64,000 nucleotides of DNA from an uncultured Pseudomonadota bacterium (GTDB lineage: Bacteria > Pseudomonadota > Gammaproteobacteria > Burkholderiales > Methylophilaceae): assembly GCA_903833595.1 (NCBI GenBank), contig CAILFU010000147.1, forward strand, positions 1 through 64,000, given 5' to 3'. The notes beneath the pieces are model-generated. The model did no database searches. It saw only the letters and a program-made list of their open reading frames with translations, and was not told the origin of the DNA. The translations under genes were made by a program, and so were the position numbers. Below, piece by piece: positions 1 through 10,160 of the stretch (position 1 is the first letter of the stretch; each line of letters opens with the position of its first letter).

Positions 1-1
1 C

Positions 2-721
2 TTAACCTTTGCCGTGCTAGGTGTGGCGGTGTCAGGCACAGATTTTTCTATTAGCGCAAACTTACTCTCTCTATTACAACAATCCTTACTCGGCTTAGTT
101 GGCGGGGCAGTAATGGGGTACTTAGCCGCTTTATTTATTGCTCATGAAAAATACAGCTTTCTAGCTGAATACGCACCCATCGTCACCCTCATGTCTGTTG
201 CGGCAGCTTACTTAAGTGTAGATAACCTGCATGCTAGCGGCTTTATGGCGGTATTTGTATTTGGCATCGTATTAGGCAATAAAGATTTACTGGGCTTTAA
301 AATGAATGAAAATGAAGAAAGTAAATTAGAAGACTTCATCCTGACAACATCGCTCATTATGCGTATTTTTATTTTTGTATTGCTAGGCTCACAAGTCAAT
401 TTCGCGCTACTTCATCAGTATTGTTGGGAAGCCTTAGGTGTGGTGATTGTGTTTATGCTCATCTCACGCCCGTTAGTGGTATTTGCCTGTGCACTACCTA
501 ACCGCAGTGCTAAATGGACGCTTCAGGAATTGCTATTTATGTGCTGGACACGCGAGACCGGCGTGATACCAGGCGCACTAGCAGGCATGTTAGTCGGCAT
601 GAAAGTGCCCTATAGTGACGTGATTGCATCCGTCACTTTTATGGCCATTTTGCTCACTATTTTAGTGCAAGCCACTAGCACCAAATGGCTTGCCACTAAG
701 TTGAATTTGCTAGAGCACTAA
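2..721 (+). CDS. cation/proton antiporter, C-terminal part
   Basis: Partial gene: the frame is open back to base 2, so the true start lies outside the window. The 240 visible residues are very hydrophobic, with about seven membrane segments. The stretch ending in GVAVSGTDFS and the later RETGVIPGALAG look like the conserved transport core of CPA1/NhaP-type Na+(K+)/H+ antiporters of the inner membrane. It ends 15 bases before the convergent PDZ gene. The family is fairly clear, but the transported ion cannot be told from this fragment. Confidence 0.75.
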   Translation, partial: LTFAVLGVAVSGTDFSISANLLSLLQQSLLGLVGGAVMGYLAALFIAHEKYSFLAEYAPIVTLMSVAAAYLSVDNLHASGFMAVFVFGIVLGNKDLLGFKMNENEESKLEDFILTTSLIMRIFIFVLLGSQVNFALLHQYCWEALGVVIVFMLISRPLVVFACALPNRSAKWTLQELLFMCWTRETGVIPGALAGMLVGMKVPYSDVIASVTFMAILLTILVQATSTKWLATKLNLLEH

Positions 722-736
722 ATACTATCTATAAAT

Positions 737-1558
737 TTATGGGCGTGAATTTAATACCGCAGTTGTTTTAAATTCAGCCCCATCGTGTTGCAACTCAATT
801 GGCACAGTCTGCCCGGCATAACGCTTCACTGCCGCAAATAAATCATCGGCTTTATCTAACGTAACGTCACCAATTTTAAGTAGCGCATCCCCTTTAACAA
901 TATTGGCTTTAGCCGCCGGCGAATCTTTAATCACCGCAATGATTTTCAATCCTGGCTCAGCCACATTCATATCGGTGTCATCACTAGCTACTTTAACCAA
1001 CTTGATGACATGCACACCAAATAGTGGCATAGGTAACTTAGCCCAATAACTTGCATAATATTGGTATTCGATTGGCCCTTCGACTAAATCTTTTTCATCT
1101 ACTACTCCACCATTTTTAGCCGCTTGTTTAATCAATTGAAATTTAGCGCTACTTGTCTTAGCTGAGCCATATTTCCGATACACCAGTACCGTGTCGGCTT
1201 TAATGGCTTTGCCATGTTGCAATGCTGCTTCAACAGGCGAATCGGTGCCACTAAATCCAGAAAAACCCATCATGTCATAACCATTTTCAAGCATACTAAT
1301 ATTGTCATCCTCTTTATGATTACTTAGATACATTTTAGTATCTGGATTAGGGCTTTGTGATTTCAGTTGAGGGGCGCTCTGTGATTTATAATTTTTTGCA
1401 TATAAATTCTCATCTGCTGCGTACAACTGAGTTGCAACAAGCATCATGCCTAGACTCAACAAGCAAGCAAGCATCAAACCGGCTGATGGCTTTTGTTTAA
1501 TGATTACTTTCGTTTTAACTGACGATTGATTGGTTAAATTTTTAACATAAGTACGCAT
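737..1558 (-). CDS. membrane-anchored or exported PDZ-domain protein
   Basis: 273 residues. The N-terminus has a basic stretch and then a hydrophobic segment (about 28-47) ending near LYAADE, so it is a signal peptide or anchor; the product is probably periplasmic. The C-terminal ~85 residues form a PDZ domain (IKDSPAAKANIVKGDALLKIG is the typical second half). No protease residues are visible, so it is a binding protein rather than a HtrA-type protease. The middle region is not recognised. It is divergent from mog and separated from it by 64 bases. Confidence 0.65.
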   Translation of the reverse strand: MRTYVKNLTNQSSVKTKVIIKQKPSAGLMLACLLSLGMMLVATQLYAADENLYAKNYKSQSAPQLKSQSPNPDTKMYLSNHKEDDNISMLENGYDMMGFSGFSGTDSPVEAALQHGKAIKADTVLVYRKYGSAKTSSAKFQLIKQAAKNGGVVDEKDLVEGPIEYQYYASYWAKLPMPLFGVHVIKLVKVASDDTDMNVAEPGLKIIAVIKDSPAAKANIVKGDALLKIGDVTLDKADDLFAAVKRYAGQTVPIELQHDGAEFKTTAVLNSRP

Positions 1559-1622
1559 GAAAAAATCCTTTATTGTTGGTAATGGTATGATGAAGTCTTA
1601 ACGTAGTACTAATGACAAACAA

Positions 1623-2213
1623 ATGACAAAAGAATTCATTAAAATTGGTTTAGTTTCTATTAGCGATCGTGCTAGCCGCGGCGAATATGAAGATTTAGGC
1701 TTACCCTCTCTGAAAAATTGGTTAGATAGTGCGCTCATTACGCCCATACAATTCGAGACACGATTGATTGCAGACGAACAAGCTGAAATTGAATCGACCT
1801 TAATCGACTTGGTCGATTATGAAGCTTGCCATTTAATTTTGACTACTGGTGGCACAGGCCCCGCTTTGCGTGACGTCACGCCAGAAGCGACACTTGCTAT
1901 TGCAGACAAGCAAATGCCAGGCTTTGGCGAACAAATGCGGCAAATTAGCCTTAACTTTGTGCCCACCGCTATTTTGTCTAGACAAGTAGCAGTGATTCGT
2001 AAGCAATGTTTAATTATCAACTTACCAGGGCAGCCCAAAGCAATCGCCCAAACACTAGCCGGCTTAAAAGATGATAAAGGTCATCAAAAGGTACATGGCA
2101 TTTTTGCCGCCGTACCTTATTGCCTAGATTTAATAGGTGGCCCCTATATAGAAACTAACGAATCAATAATACAATCCTTTAGGCCAAAATCTGCCCTTAA
2201 AACACCCGCTTAA
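1623..2213 (+). CDS. mog: molybdopterin adenylyltransferase
   Basis: 196 residues of the MoaB/Mog family. The enzyme activates molybdopterin by adenylylation before molybdenum insertion in molybdenum cofactor synthesis (cytoplasm). The N-terminal strand IGLVSISDRASRGEYED and the nucleotide-binding TTGGTGPALRDVTPEA are the family hallmarks. Length fits Mog (about 190) better than MoaB (about 170). The downstream thiL starts six bases after its stop, so the two are probably cotranscribed. Confidence 0.88.
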   Translation: MTKEFIKIGLVSISDRASRGEYEDLGLPSLKNWLDSALITPIQFETRLIADEQAEIESTLIDLVDYEACHLILTTGGTGPALRDVTPEATLAIADKQMPGFGEQMRQISLNFVPTAILSRQVAVIRKQCLIINLPGQPKAIAQTLAGLKDDKGHQKVHGIFAAVPYCLDLIGGPYIETNESIIQSFRPKSALKTPA

Positions 2214-2219
2214 ATCACT

Positions 2220-3236
2220 ATGTCAGAATTCGATTTAATCCATCAGTATTTCACTCGTGCAACGCACCATACCATTTTAGGTGTAGGTGATGATGCTGCG
2301 CTCGTTACTATAGCGAACAACATGGAACTGGCTATTTCAGCGGATATGTTAGTAGCAGGCACACACTTCTTTGCTGATGCAGACCCTTATCAGTTAGGCT
2401 GGAAATCACTCGCAGTGAATCTGTCCGACATGGCAGCCATGGGTGCCAGTCCTAAATGGGCGACATTGGCCATCGCGCTACCAGAAGTGAATCAACCATG
2501 GCTAACCGAATTTTCCCGTGGTTTTTTTACCTGCGCCGAAGTATTTAACGTCGATTTAATTGGCGGCGATACCACTCGCGGCCCGCTCACGATCAGCATA
2601 CAAATTATGGGGGAAGTACCTACTGGCCAAGCAATTAAACGAAGTGGCGCTAAGGTTGATGATGAAATTTGGCTGTCAGGGCATTTGGGCGATGCAGCCT
2701 TAGCTTTGGCACACATGCAGGGCAACTTAACGTTAGCATCAGATGCTTTTACAAGCTGCGCCAAGGCGCTACACACGCCACAGCCAAGAGTGGCTTTAGG
2801 ATTATCCTTACGCGGCATTGCAAATAGTGCGATTGATATTTCTGATGGTTTATTGGCAGATTTAGGCCATATTCTCGAACGCTCAAATGTAGGCGCGGCT
2901 ATTTATTTAGCCAATATTCCACACTCGGCACCTTTAGGCATTGAGTTACTAAAAGAAGCCTCTGAAAGCAAAAGCAATATCGGGGTGCGCAGTGAAAATG
3001 GGGCCAACTCTTATAATAAAAACATCCTCAGTATGCTATTAGCAGGTGGTGACGATTACGAGTTATGCTTTACTGCCCCGGCTGAACAACATGCTGGGAT
3101 CATCCAACTGAGTGAATCACTCAATCTACCATTGAGTTGTATCGGGCGCATTACTAATAATGCACAATTAACAGTGCATGGCTTTAATGATGAAATCATA
3201 GATTTAGAGGGGGCCGGTTTTGACCACTTTAAATAA
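2220..3236 (+). CDS. thiL: thiamine-monophosphate kinase
   Basis: 338 residues. It phosphorylates thiamine monophosphate to the diphosphate cofactor, the last step of thiamine synthesis. The N-terminal GVGDDAALV, the DMAAMGASPKW stretch, GGDTTRG and the C-terminal LAGGDDYELCFTA are diagnostic of ThiL in the PurM-like kinase superfamily. The 3' end overlaps pgpA by 17 bases, a thiL-pgpA pair that is common in proteobacteria. Confidence 0.93.
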   Translation: MSEFDLIHQYFTRATHHTILGVGDDAALVTIANNMELAISADMLVAGTHFFADADPYQLGWKSLAVNLSDMAAMGASPKWATLAIALPEVNQPWLTEFSRGFFTCAEVFNVDLIGGDTTRGPLTISIQIMGEVPTGQAIKRSGAKVDDEIWLSGHLGDAALALAHMQGNLTLASDAFTSCAKALHTPQPRVALGLSLRGIANSAIDISDGLLADLGHILERSNVGAAIYLANIPHSAPLGIELLKEASESKSNIGVRSENGANSYNKNILSMLLAGGDDYELCFTAPAEQHAGIIQLSESLNLPLSCIGRITNNAQLTVHGFNDEIIDLEGAGFDHFK

Positions 3237-3723
3237 ACATCCGCAAATTAAGACCCCAGATTTACAGTTTTTACTACAACACCCCGCCCATTTTTTTGGT
3301 TTAGGTTTTGGAAGTGGCTTAGCGCCAAAAGCCCCTGGCACTTTTGGTACATTAGTAGGACTACCATTATTTTGGCTGATTTCCGTATACCCATTAATAA
3401 CCCAGCTAATAGTGATTACCGCCCTATTCTTAATAGGCATTTATTTTTGTCATGTCACCGGAAAAGCGCTAGGGGTATCTGACCATGGCGGTATAGTTTG
3501 GGATGAAATTGTGGCCATGATGTTAGTGCTCGCTTTCACACCCAATGAATGGCAATGGTGGTTAACGGCATTTTTATTATTCCGTCTATTTGATATTTGG
3601 AAACCATTTCCAATTCGACAATGTGATGCCAAGCTCAAAAATGGTTTTGGTGTAATGTTTGATGACTTACTCGCTGCCATTTATGCCATTTTAATTTTAC
3701 AGACGGTAATTAGGTTTTCCTAA
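3220..3723 (+). CDS. pgpA: phosphatidylglycerophosphatase A
   Basis: 167 residues. It dephosphorylates phosphatidylglycerol phosphate in the inner membrane. The signature GFGSGLAPKAPGTFGTL near residues 27-43 and the acidic HGGIVWDEIVAM motif identify the family; about four hydrophobic segments follow. The start is taken as TTG at 3220, inside thiL, with the purine-rich GAGGGGG just upstream as ribosome binding site. Translational coupling to thiL is likely. Confidence 0.92.
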   Translation: MTTLNKHPQIKTPDLQFLLQHPAHFFGLGFGSGLAPKAPGTFGTLVGLPLFWLISVYPLITQLIVITALFLIGIYFCHVTGKALGVSDHGGIVWDEIVAMMLVLAFTPNEWQWWLTAFLLFRLFDIWKPFPIRQCDAKLKNGFGVMFDDLLAAIYAILILQTVIRFS

Positions 3724-4227
3724 ATGACAGCCGATAATGAGTTAACCTCCTTAGCCGAACAACTTGGCCAGCACCTAAAACAACGCAAACTCACCCTCAC
3801 GCTTGCAGAATCATGTACTGGTGGTTTATGCGCTGAAATTATCACCAGAGTCTCCGGCAGCTCGACTTGGTTTGAGTGCGGATTTATTACCTACAGCAAT
3901 CAATCTAAAGAATTGCTGTTAAATGTATCCAACAGCACCTTAAAGACTTTCGGTGCTGTGAGCGAAGAAACTGCAATTGAAATGGCGATGGGGGCATTAA
4001 GCAAAAGTGGTTGTCATTTAAGCGCTTCAGTCACCGGCATTGCCGGCCCTACTGGGGGAAGTGAGGCTAAACCTGTGGGTACCGTATGCTTTGCTTGGGG
4101 AGGCTTGAATTGTGATCTACTCACGACCACTCACCACTTCATTGGCAACCGCCAACAAATTCGCCAGCAATCAGCAAAAACCCTAATTGAAGGGCTGATT
4201 GCCCTTACCTTAAGCCTTGATTTATGA
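3724..4227 (+). CDS. pncC: nicotinamide-nucleotide amidase (CinA C-terminal type)
   Basis: 167 residues, matching the stand-alone CinA C-terminal domain. It deamidates NMN to nicotinic acid mononucleotide in pyridine nucleotide salvage. LAESCTGGLCAEIITRVSGSS and SVTGIAGPTGGS are the conserved motifs. ATG follows the pgpA stop directly, so it belongs to the same operon, and recA follows 58 bases later, the common cinA-recA neighbourhood. Confidence 0.9.
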   Translation: MTADNELTSLAEQLGQHLKQRKLTLTLAESCTGGLCAEIITRVSGSSTWFECGFITYSNQSKELLLNVSNSTLKTFGAVSEETAIEMAMGALSKSGCHLSASVTGIAGPTGGSEAKPVGTVCFAWGGLNCDLLTTTHHFIGNRQQIRQQSAKTLIEGLIALTLSLDL

Positions 4228-4285
4228 AATAATTACAGGCTCGTAAAAGCGATGAAAAATTCAGAAAACATAAAGGCAAAACACC

Positions 4286-5314
4286 ATGGATGATAACAAA
4301 AGCAAGGCACTTGCCGCGGCTCTAGCACAGATTGAAAAACAGTTCGGCAAGGGATCCATCATGCGCATGGGTGATGGCAGTATAGGCGAGGATATTCAAT
4401 CAGTTTCTACTGGTTCGTTAGGTCTTGATATTGCACTAGGTATTGGTGGTTTACCACGCGGTCGTGTGGTAGAAATTTATGGTCCTGAATCATCAGGTAA
4501 AACCACATTAACGCTTTCTGTCATTGCACAAATGCAAAAAGTAGGTGGTGTGGCTGCCTTTATTGATGCTGAACATGCGCTAGACCCACAGTATGCGGCT
4601 AAGCTGGGGGTTAATGTACCAGATTTGCTTATTTCACAACCGGATACTGGCGAGCAAGCGCTTGAAATCGTCGACATGCTAGTCCGTTCTGGCTCGGTAG
4701 ATATTGTCGTAGTTGACTCGGTTGCTGCACTCACACCACGCGCTGAAATTGAAGGTGAAATGGGCGATTCACACATGGGCTTACAAGCACGCCTAATGAG
4801 CCAAGCCTTACGTAAATTAACAGGTAACATTAAACGTACCAATACTTTGGTAATTTTCATTAACCAAATCCGCATGAAGATAGGCGTGATGTTTGGTAGT
4901 CCAGAAACCACTACGGGTGGTAACGCACTTAAATTTTACGCTTCAGTACGCTTAGATATTCGCCGTACTGGCGCAATCAAAAAAGGTGATGAAGTCATCG
5001 GTTCTGAAACCCGTGTCAAAGTCATCAAAAACAAAGTAGCGCCTCCGTTTAAACAAGCTGAATTTGATATTCTTTATGGCGAAGGCATTTCACGCGAAGG
5101 TGAAATTATTGAGCTTGGCGTTAATGCAAAATTCTTAGAAAAAGCCGGTGCTTGGTATAGCTACAATGGTGAGAAAATTGGTCAAGGTAAAGATAATTCA
5201 CGGGATTACCTAAAGGCACATCCAGCGATTGCTAATGAGATTGACGCAAAAATACGCGCCAATATGAAAGCCTTAGCAGAGGCAATGCCAGCAGTGCGGG
5301 CTGAAGAAGATTAA
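4286..5314 (+). CDS. recA: recombinase RecA
   Basis: 342 residues, full length. It is the DNA strand-exchange ATPase and the co-protease that triggers LexA and UmuD self-cleavage. Walker A GPESSGKT lies near residues 66-73; [15 protein letters not shown], the [11 protein letters not shown] Walker B region and the [13 protein letters not shown] loop are canonical. AAAGG sits nine bases before the ATG. It probably also activates the island-borne UmuD further downstream. I could not find a clear LexA box upstream. Confidence 0.98.
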   Translation: MDDNKSKALAAALAQIEKQFGKGSIMRMGDGSIGEDIQSVSTGSLGLDIALGIGGLPRGRVVEIYGPESSGKTTLTLSVIAQMQKVGGVAAFIDAEHALDPQYAAKLGVNVPDLLISQPDTGEQALEIVDMLVRSGSVDIVVVDSVAALTPRAEIEGEMGDSHMGLQARLMSQALRKLTGNIKRTNTLVIFINQIRMKIGVMFGSPETTTGGNALKFYASVRLDIRRTGAIKKGDEVIGSETRVKVIKNKVAPPFKQAEFDILYGEGISREGEIIELGVNAKFLEKAGAWYSYNGEKIGQGKDNSRDYLKAHPAIANEIDAKIRANMKALAEAMPAVRAEED

Positions 5315-5346
5315 TCACCTAACTCATTATCTAACGGGGCCAGCTC

Positions 5347-5799
5347 ATAGAATTTCAAGCTAAAAGTTTACGGCAGCGTGCGCTAGATTATCTGGGCAAG
5401 CGCGAATACTCTTACTTTGAGCTGGCTCAAAAATTAAAAGCTTTTGCCGAAGAAACTGACGATATCCCCGCCATACTGGATGATTTTAAGAAACGGGGCT
5501 GGCTAAGTGATGCTAGATTTACCGAGCAACTCGTGCATGCTAGAAAAGCTCGATTTGGCAGTGCTAGAGTTGCCAGTGAGTTGCGTGAAAAAGGTGTGGC
5601 GGATGACTTAATTGCCAATGCAGTGGATGAAATAAAAGCGCATGAATTAGAGCATGCACGTGCCGTGTGCAAAAAGAAATATAAAGCCAGTCCAACTAGC
5701 CGTGAAGATTGGGCTAAACAAGCAAGATTTTTACAAAGCCGAGGATTTGGCTTTGATGTAATTAAAAAGGCATTAAATCAGACTGAAGTTGAAGAGTAA
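5347..5799 (+). CDS. recX: regulatory protein RecX, non-standard start
   Basis: RecX limits RecA filament growth. The open frame reads from the stop at 5332 and gives the usual RecX N-terminus (SLRQRALDYLGKREYS), but no ATG, GTG or TTG occurs before that conserved part. The first ATG in frame (5533, used by the ORF track) would drop about 62 residues. The most reasonable initiation codon is ATA at 5347, eight bases after GGGG, giving 150 residues, which is normal family length. Alternatives are a CTC/CTG start or a sequencing error at ATG. It is probably cotranscribed with recA. Confidence 0.8.
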   Translation: MEFQAKSLRQRALDYLGKREYSYFELAQKLKAFAEETDDIPAILDDFKKRGWLSDARFTEQLVHARKARFGSARVASELREKGVADDLIANAVDEIKAHELEHARAVCKKKYKASPTSREDWAKQARFLQSRGFGFDVIKKALNQTEVEE

Positions 5800-5833
5800 G
5801 AAAATAGCTCAAAGATATTAATTGAAAAATAAA

Positions 5834-8482
5834 ATGACCATTAAACTAAGTAGCAACCCTAGTAGCAACGAAATCCGTAAAGCATTTCTCGACTTTTTTG
5901 TTTCAAAAGGTCACCAAGTCGTTGCCTCCAGTTCGCTGGTGCCTCATGGCGACCCTACGTTGCTATTTACCAATGCTGGGATGAATCAGTTTAAAGACGT
6001 ATTCCTTGGCTTTGACAAACGGCCTTATACTCGCGCCACCACTAGCCAAAAATGTGTACGTGCTGGCGGCAAACATAATGACCTTGAAAACGTAGGCTAC
6101 ACAGCGCGTCATCATACCTTTTTTGAAATGTTGGGTAATTTTAGCTTTGGTGATTACTTCAAAGAAGACGCTATTGCTTACGCATGGGAATTATTGACTG
6201 ATGTTTTCAAGCTCCCAAAAGACAAGCTCACCGTCACTGTATATGCCGATGATGATGAATCATATAATATTTGGCTCACAAAAATTGGTGTGCCAGCGGC
6301 TCGCATTATTCGCATTGGTGACAACAAAGGCGCACGTTACGCCTCTGACAATTTTTGGATGATGGGCGATACCGGTCCATGCGGCCCTTGTACTGAAATA
6401 TTCTACGACCACGGCGAACATCATTTTGGCGGCCCTCCTGGCAGCCCTGATGAAGATGGTGATCGTTTTATCGAAATCTGGAATAACGTGTTCATGCAGT
6501 TTAATCGCGATGAAGCAGGTGTAATGCATCCGCTACCTAAACCATCCGTAGATACAGGCATGGGCTTAGAGCGCTTGTCAGCAGTATTGCAGCATGTACA
6601 TGCGAACTATGAAATTGATTTATTCCAAGGGTTAATCGCCGCCGCCGCTCGCGAAACCAAAACTACTGATTTAACTAGCCCTAGCTTAAAAGTATTAGCG
6701 GATCACATTCGGGCCTGTTCGTTCTTAATTGCCGACGGCGTGATTCCAGGTAATGAAGGTCGTGGCTATGTGTTACGTCGTATTATTCGCCGCGCTATTC
6801 GCCATGGTTACAAGTTGGGCTCACGCGCTGCATTCTTCCACAAAATAGTAGCGGACTTAGTGTCTGAAATGGGCGATGCTTACCCAGAACTAAAAACTGA
6901 ACAAGCACGTATTACCAGTACGCTTAAATTAGAAGAAGACCGTTTCTTTGAGACCATAGAAAATGGTATGGAGATTTTAGAAACAGAACTAGCCCTTATG
7001 ACTAAATCGGCTAACCTCACTTTCAATGGTGATTTAGCGTTTAAACTGCATGACACCTTTGGCTTTCCACTCGACTTAACGGCTGATATCTGCCGCGAGC
7101 GCAAGGTGTCAGTAGATAGTGCTGCATTTGATGCTGCCATGACACGCCAAAAAGAGCAGGCGCGCTCAGCAGGTAAATTCAAAATGGCCACTAACCTTGA
7201 ATACAGTGGTCAAAATTCTGAGTTTAAGGGCTACACCACACTAGAAACCAGCGCGAAAGTATTGGCCTTATACAAAGACGGCAGCACCGTGAATCAGCTT
7301 ACCGAAGGTGAGCAAGGCATTGTAGTGCTTGACGAAACACCCTTTTATGCAGAATCTGGCGGCCAAGTAGGCGACAGTGGCATACTAAAAAGTAGCAATG
7401 GAATTTTCGCTGTTGAAGATACGCAAAAAATTCAAGCTGCCGTATTTGGTCATCATGGCATTTTAAAAACGGGTACGCTTAGTGTGGGGGACAGCTTAAA
7501 AGCCAATGTGGATTTAGTCGCACGCACTAACATCATGCGCAACCACTCTGCGACACACTTAATGCACAAAGCCCTACGAGAAGTATTAGGTAGTCACGTA
7601 CAGCAAAAAGGCTCACTGGTTGATGCAGACAAAACCCGCTTCGATTTTGTGCATAACGCCCCATTAACCAATGAACAAATTCGCCAAGTAGAAAACCTTG
7701 TCAACGCTGAAATCCTTGCCAACACAGCCTGTCAGGCACGGGCAATGTCCATTGAGGATGCCCAGAAAACAGGTGCAATGATGTTGTTTGGCGAAAAATA
7801 TGGTGACGAGGTTCGTGTACTGGATATTGGCGCTTCACGAGAATTATGTGGTGGCACGCATGTAAGTAGAACCGGTGACATTGGCTTATTCAGCATCATG
7901 GCTGAAGGTGGTGTTGCATCCGGCATACGACGTGTTGAAGCGGTGACAGGAGAAAATTCACTCCTTTATGTTCAAGGCATGGAAACGGCCTTGGGTGGCG
8001 TTGCCGGCACTTTGAAAGTGTTACGTGCTGAAATCCCCGCGCGGGTTAATGCATTGTTAGATCAAACGCGCCGCCTAGAACGCGAGCTGGCTGCTTTAAA
8101 AGGCAAGCTAGCTTCTGCCAAAGGGGATGACATTGCTAATCAAGCAGTAGATGTAAATGGCATCAAGATGCTTGCGACCACACTGGAAGGTGCGGATGCC
8201 AATACATTGCGCGAAACAATGGATAAGCTAAAAGATAAACTAAAATCTGCTGTTATTGTTCTGGCAAGCGTGAATGACGGAAAAGTAACTGTAGCAGCTG
8301 GCGTCACCTCAGACTTAATTAGCAAAGTCAAAGCCGGTGAACTAGTGAACTTTGTTGCACAGCAAGTTGGCGGTAAAGGTGGCGGTAAGCCAGACATGGC
8401 GATGGCAGGTGGCACCGATGCGAGTCATTTGCCACAAGCGCTTGCTAGCGTAGAAGGCTGGATAAGCAGTAAATTGAATTAG
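5834..8482 (+). CDS. alaS: alanine--tRNA ligase
   Basis: 882 residues from ATG 5834; a TTG at 5822 in the same frame is the longer alternative, and neither has a strong ribosome binding site. It charges tRNA-Ala. Visible parts are the class II catalytic N-terminus ([25 protein letters not shown]), the editing domain with zinc ligands HSATHL near residue 570 and the CGGTH region near 672, and the C-terminal oligomerisation part ending in [18 protein letters not shown]. It is complete, in the usual recA-recX-alaS order. Confidence 0.97.
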   Translation: MTIKLSSNPSSNEIRKAFLDFFVSKGHQVVASSSLVPHGDPTLLFTNAGMNQFKDVFLGFDKRPYTRATTSQKCVRAGGKHNDLENVGYTARHHTFFEMLGNFSFGDYFKEDAIAYAWELLTDVFKLPKDKLTVTVYADDDESYNIWLTKIGVPAARIIRIGDNKGARYASDNFWMMGDTGPCGPCTEIFYDHGEHHFGGPPGSPDEDGDRFIEIWNNVFMQFNRDEAGVMHPLPKPSVDTGMGLERLSAVLQHVHANYEIDLFQGLIAAAARETKTTDLTSPSLKVLADHIRACSFLIADGVIPGNEGRGYVLRRIIRRAIRHGYKLGSRAAFFHKIVADLVSEMGDAYPELKTEQARITSTLKLEEDRFFETIENGMEILETELALMTKSANLTFNGDLAFKLHDTFGFPLDLTADICRERKVSVDSAAFDAAMTRQKEQARSAGKFKMATNLEYSGQNSEFKGYTTLETSAKVLALYKDGSTVNQLTEGEQGIVVLDETPFYAESGGQVGDSGILKSSNGIFAVEDTQKIQAAVFGHHGILKTGTLSVGDSLKANVDLVARTNIMRNHSATHLMHKALREVLGSHVQQKGSLVDADKTRFDFVHNAPLTNEQIRQVENLVNAEILANTACQARAMSIEDAQKTGAMMLFGEKYGDEVRVLDIGASRELCGGTHVSRTGDIGLFSIMAEGGVASGIRRVEAVTGENSLLYVQGMETALGGVAGTLKVLRAEIPARVNALLDQTRRLERELAALKGKLASAKGDDIANQAVDVNGIKMLATTLEGADANTLRETMDKLKDKLKSAVIVLASVNDGKVTVAAGVTSDLISKVKAGELVNFVAQQVGGKGGGKPDMAMAGGTDASHLPQALASVEGWISSKLN

Positions 8483-8522
8483 CAATTAATTTTAAATAGC
8501 ATAGACAAAAAAAGAGTTAAAA

Positions 8523-9749
8523 ATGGCACTTATCGTACAAAAATATGGTGGCACCTCAGTCGCTAATCCGGAAAGAATTCGCAATGTAGCGCGTCGTGTG
8601 GCACGTTATAAGGCAATGGGGCATCAAGTCGTAGTGGTTGTTTCTGCTATGTCTGGAGAAACAAATAAACTCATTAATCTAGCCAAAGAACTGATGGCTG
8701 AGCCGGATCCGCGTGAATTAGATATGATCATCTCAACGGGTGAGCAAGTCACTATCGGCATGACTGCGCTAGCATTAATCGAGCTAGGTATTAAAGCCAA
8801 AAGTTATACTGGCGCACAAGTTAAAATTCTGACTGACAACGCTTACACCAAAGCACGCATTCTAGACATTGATCAACTCAATCTTAAAGCAGATTTAGAT
8901 GCGGGCTATGTATGCGTAGTTGCAGGCTTTCAAGGCGTAGATAAGGATGGCAACATCACAACATTAGGCCGAGGTGGTTCTGACACTACTGGCGTAGCAC
9001 TAGCCGCGGCACTAGGAGCTGATGAGTGTCAGATTTACACTGATGTAGACGGTGTTTACACCACTGACCCACGCGTAGTGCCTGAAGCACGCCGCTTAAA
9101 ATCAATCACTTTTGAAGAAATGCTTGAATTAGCCAGCCAAGGTTCAAAAGTATTGCAAATTCGCTCCGTAGAATTTGCAGGTAAATATAAAGTTAAGTTA
9201 CGTGTGCTTTCCAGTTTTGAAGAAGAAGGCGACGGCACACTAATAACATTTGAGGAAGAAGACAACATGGAACAACCCATTATTTCAGGCATTGCATTTA
9301 ATCGTGATGAAGCCAAAATTACCGTACTTGGCGTGCCAGATAAACCAGGTATTGCCTATCAAATTTTAGGTCCTATTGCTGACGCTAATATCGACGTTGA
9401 CATGATTATTCAAAACACTGGTGCAGATGGAACAACGGATTTCACCTTCACTGTGCACAAAAATGAGATGAATAAAGCCCTCAATATTTTGCGTGAAAAA
9501 GTACAAGGTCATATTGGTGCGCGCGAAATCAGTGGTGACGACAAAATTGCTAAAGTCTCTGTTGTAGGCGTAGGCATGCGTTCGCATGTTGGCATTGCTA
9601 GTCAAATGTTCCGTACGCTCGCTGAGGAAGGCATCAACATTCAAATGATCTCAACTTCAGAAATTAAAATTGCTGTAGTGGTCGATGAAAAATACTTAGA
9701 GCTAGCAGTACGTGTTTTACATAAAGCTTTCGAACTAGAAGGCATGTAG
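8523..9749 (+). CDS. lysC: aspartate kinase
   Basis: 408 residues. It phosphorylates aspartate, the first step to lysine, threonine and methionine. The N-terminal VQKYGGTSVANPERI and GRGGSDTTGVALAAALGAD belong to the amino-acid kinase domain; two ACT domains (about 265-400, including GVPDKPGIAYQI and GVGMRSHVGIAS) suggest feedback inhibition by lysine and/or threonine. Length and layout fit the stand-alone, ACT-regulated form of many betaproteobacteria. Confidence 0.95.
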   Translation: MALIVQKYGGTSVANPERIRNVARRVARYKAMGHQVVVVVSAMSGETNKLINLAKELMAEPDPRELDMIISTGEQVTIGMTALALIELGIKAKSYTGAQVKILTDNAYTKARILDIDQLNLKADLDAGYVCVVAGFQGVDKDGNITTLGRGGSDTTGVALAAALGADECQIYTDVDGVYTTDPRVVPEARRLKSITFEEMLELASQGSKVLQIRSVEFAGKYKVKLRVLSSFEEEGDGTLITFEEEDNMEQPIISGIAFNRDEAKITVLGVPDKPGIAYQILGPIADANIDVDMIIQNTGADGTTDFTFTVHKNEMNKALNILREKVQGHIGAREISGDDKIAKVSVVGVGMRSHVGIASQMFRTLAEEGINIQMISTSEIKIAVVVDEKYLELAVRVLHKAFELEGM

Positions 9750-9792
9750 TTTATTGGTAAGCTTAATCAATAGCTTTTGATTTAATTTTAAA

Positions 9793-9821
9793 TTGATTTT
9801 TAGGCACGATTGAAGTAATAT
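9793..9821 (+). promoter_or_regulatory. sigma70-like promoter for tRNA-Ser
   Basis: TTGATT (9793-9798), a 17-base spacer and TAATAT (9816-9821), 47 bases before the mature tRNA-Ser end. Spacing and distance fit a housekeeping promoter. Confidence 0.55.
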
Positions 9822-9868
9822 CGCGCCCTCAATTAAGAAACATTAGTTGAAATATTAGCGTAATAAAC

Positions 9869-9962
9869 GGAGAGCTGGCCGAGTGGTCGAAGGCACTTCC
9901 CTGCTAAGGAAGCATACGGGCTTAAATCTGTATCGAGGGTTCGAATCCCTCGCTCTCCGCCA
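9869..9962 (+). tRNA. tRNA-Ser (anticodon GCT)
   Basis: 94 nt including the encoded CCA. The acceptor strand GGAGAGC pairs with GCTCTCC; the anticodon loop CTGCTAA carries GCT; the long variable arm (ATACGGGC...TGTAT region) is typical of a class II serine tRNA; the T loop is GGTTCGAATCC. It reads serine AGC/AGT codons. Confidence 0.96.
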
Positions 9963-10025
9963 ATTAGCTTAAAGATGAAATTTTCACTTTAAGAAATAAG
10001 CAGTATGTCGTATAATACTGCCCAT

Positions 10026-10102
10026 GCGCCCGTAGCTCAGCTGGATAGAGTACTTGGCTACGAACCAAGGGGTCGGGCGTTCGAATCGCTCCGGGCGCAC
10101 CA
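10026..10102 (+). tRNA. tRNA-Arg (anticodon ACG), island integration target
   Basis: 77 nt with encoded CCA. The acceptor stem GCGCCCG/CGGGCGC is intact, and the anticodon loop CTACGAA gives ACG, read after deamination as ICG (arginine CGN). A TATAAT at 10011-10016 probably serves as -10. The 3' part from 10057 on is duplicated at 61386, showing that the island inserted at this gene while leaving a complete tRNA on the left side. Confidence 0.96.
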
Positions 10103-10115
10103 ATAAAAACAAAGG
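10057..10115 (+). repeat. attL: 59-bp direct repeat, left copy
   Basis: Starts at GCTACGAACC in the anticodon loop of tRNA-Arg and continues 13 bases past CCA to ACAAAGG. It is identical to 61386-61444. Integrases of this type commonly recombine within the anticodon or T loop of tRNA genes, so the crossover lies somewhere inside this repeat. Confidence 0.92.
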
Positions 10116-10151
10116 CTTATAGATTAATATCTGTAAGCCTTTTGTCTTTCT
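10111..10151 (+). terminator. terminator after tRNA-Arg, island-supplied copy
   Basis: Stem AAAGGCTTA / TAAGCCTTT followed by a T-rich run. It starts inside the attL repeat but diverges from the matching hairpin at attR, so the island seems to bring its own terminator and restore termination of the tRNA transcript. Confidence 0.7.
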
Positions 10152-10160
10152 AGAAGCTGA

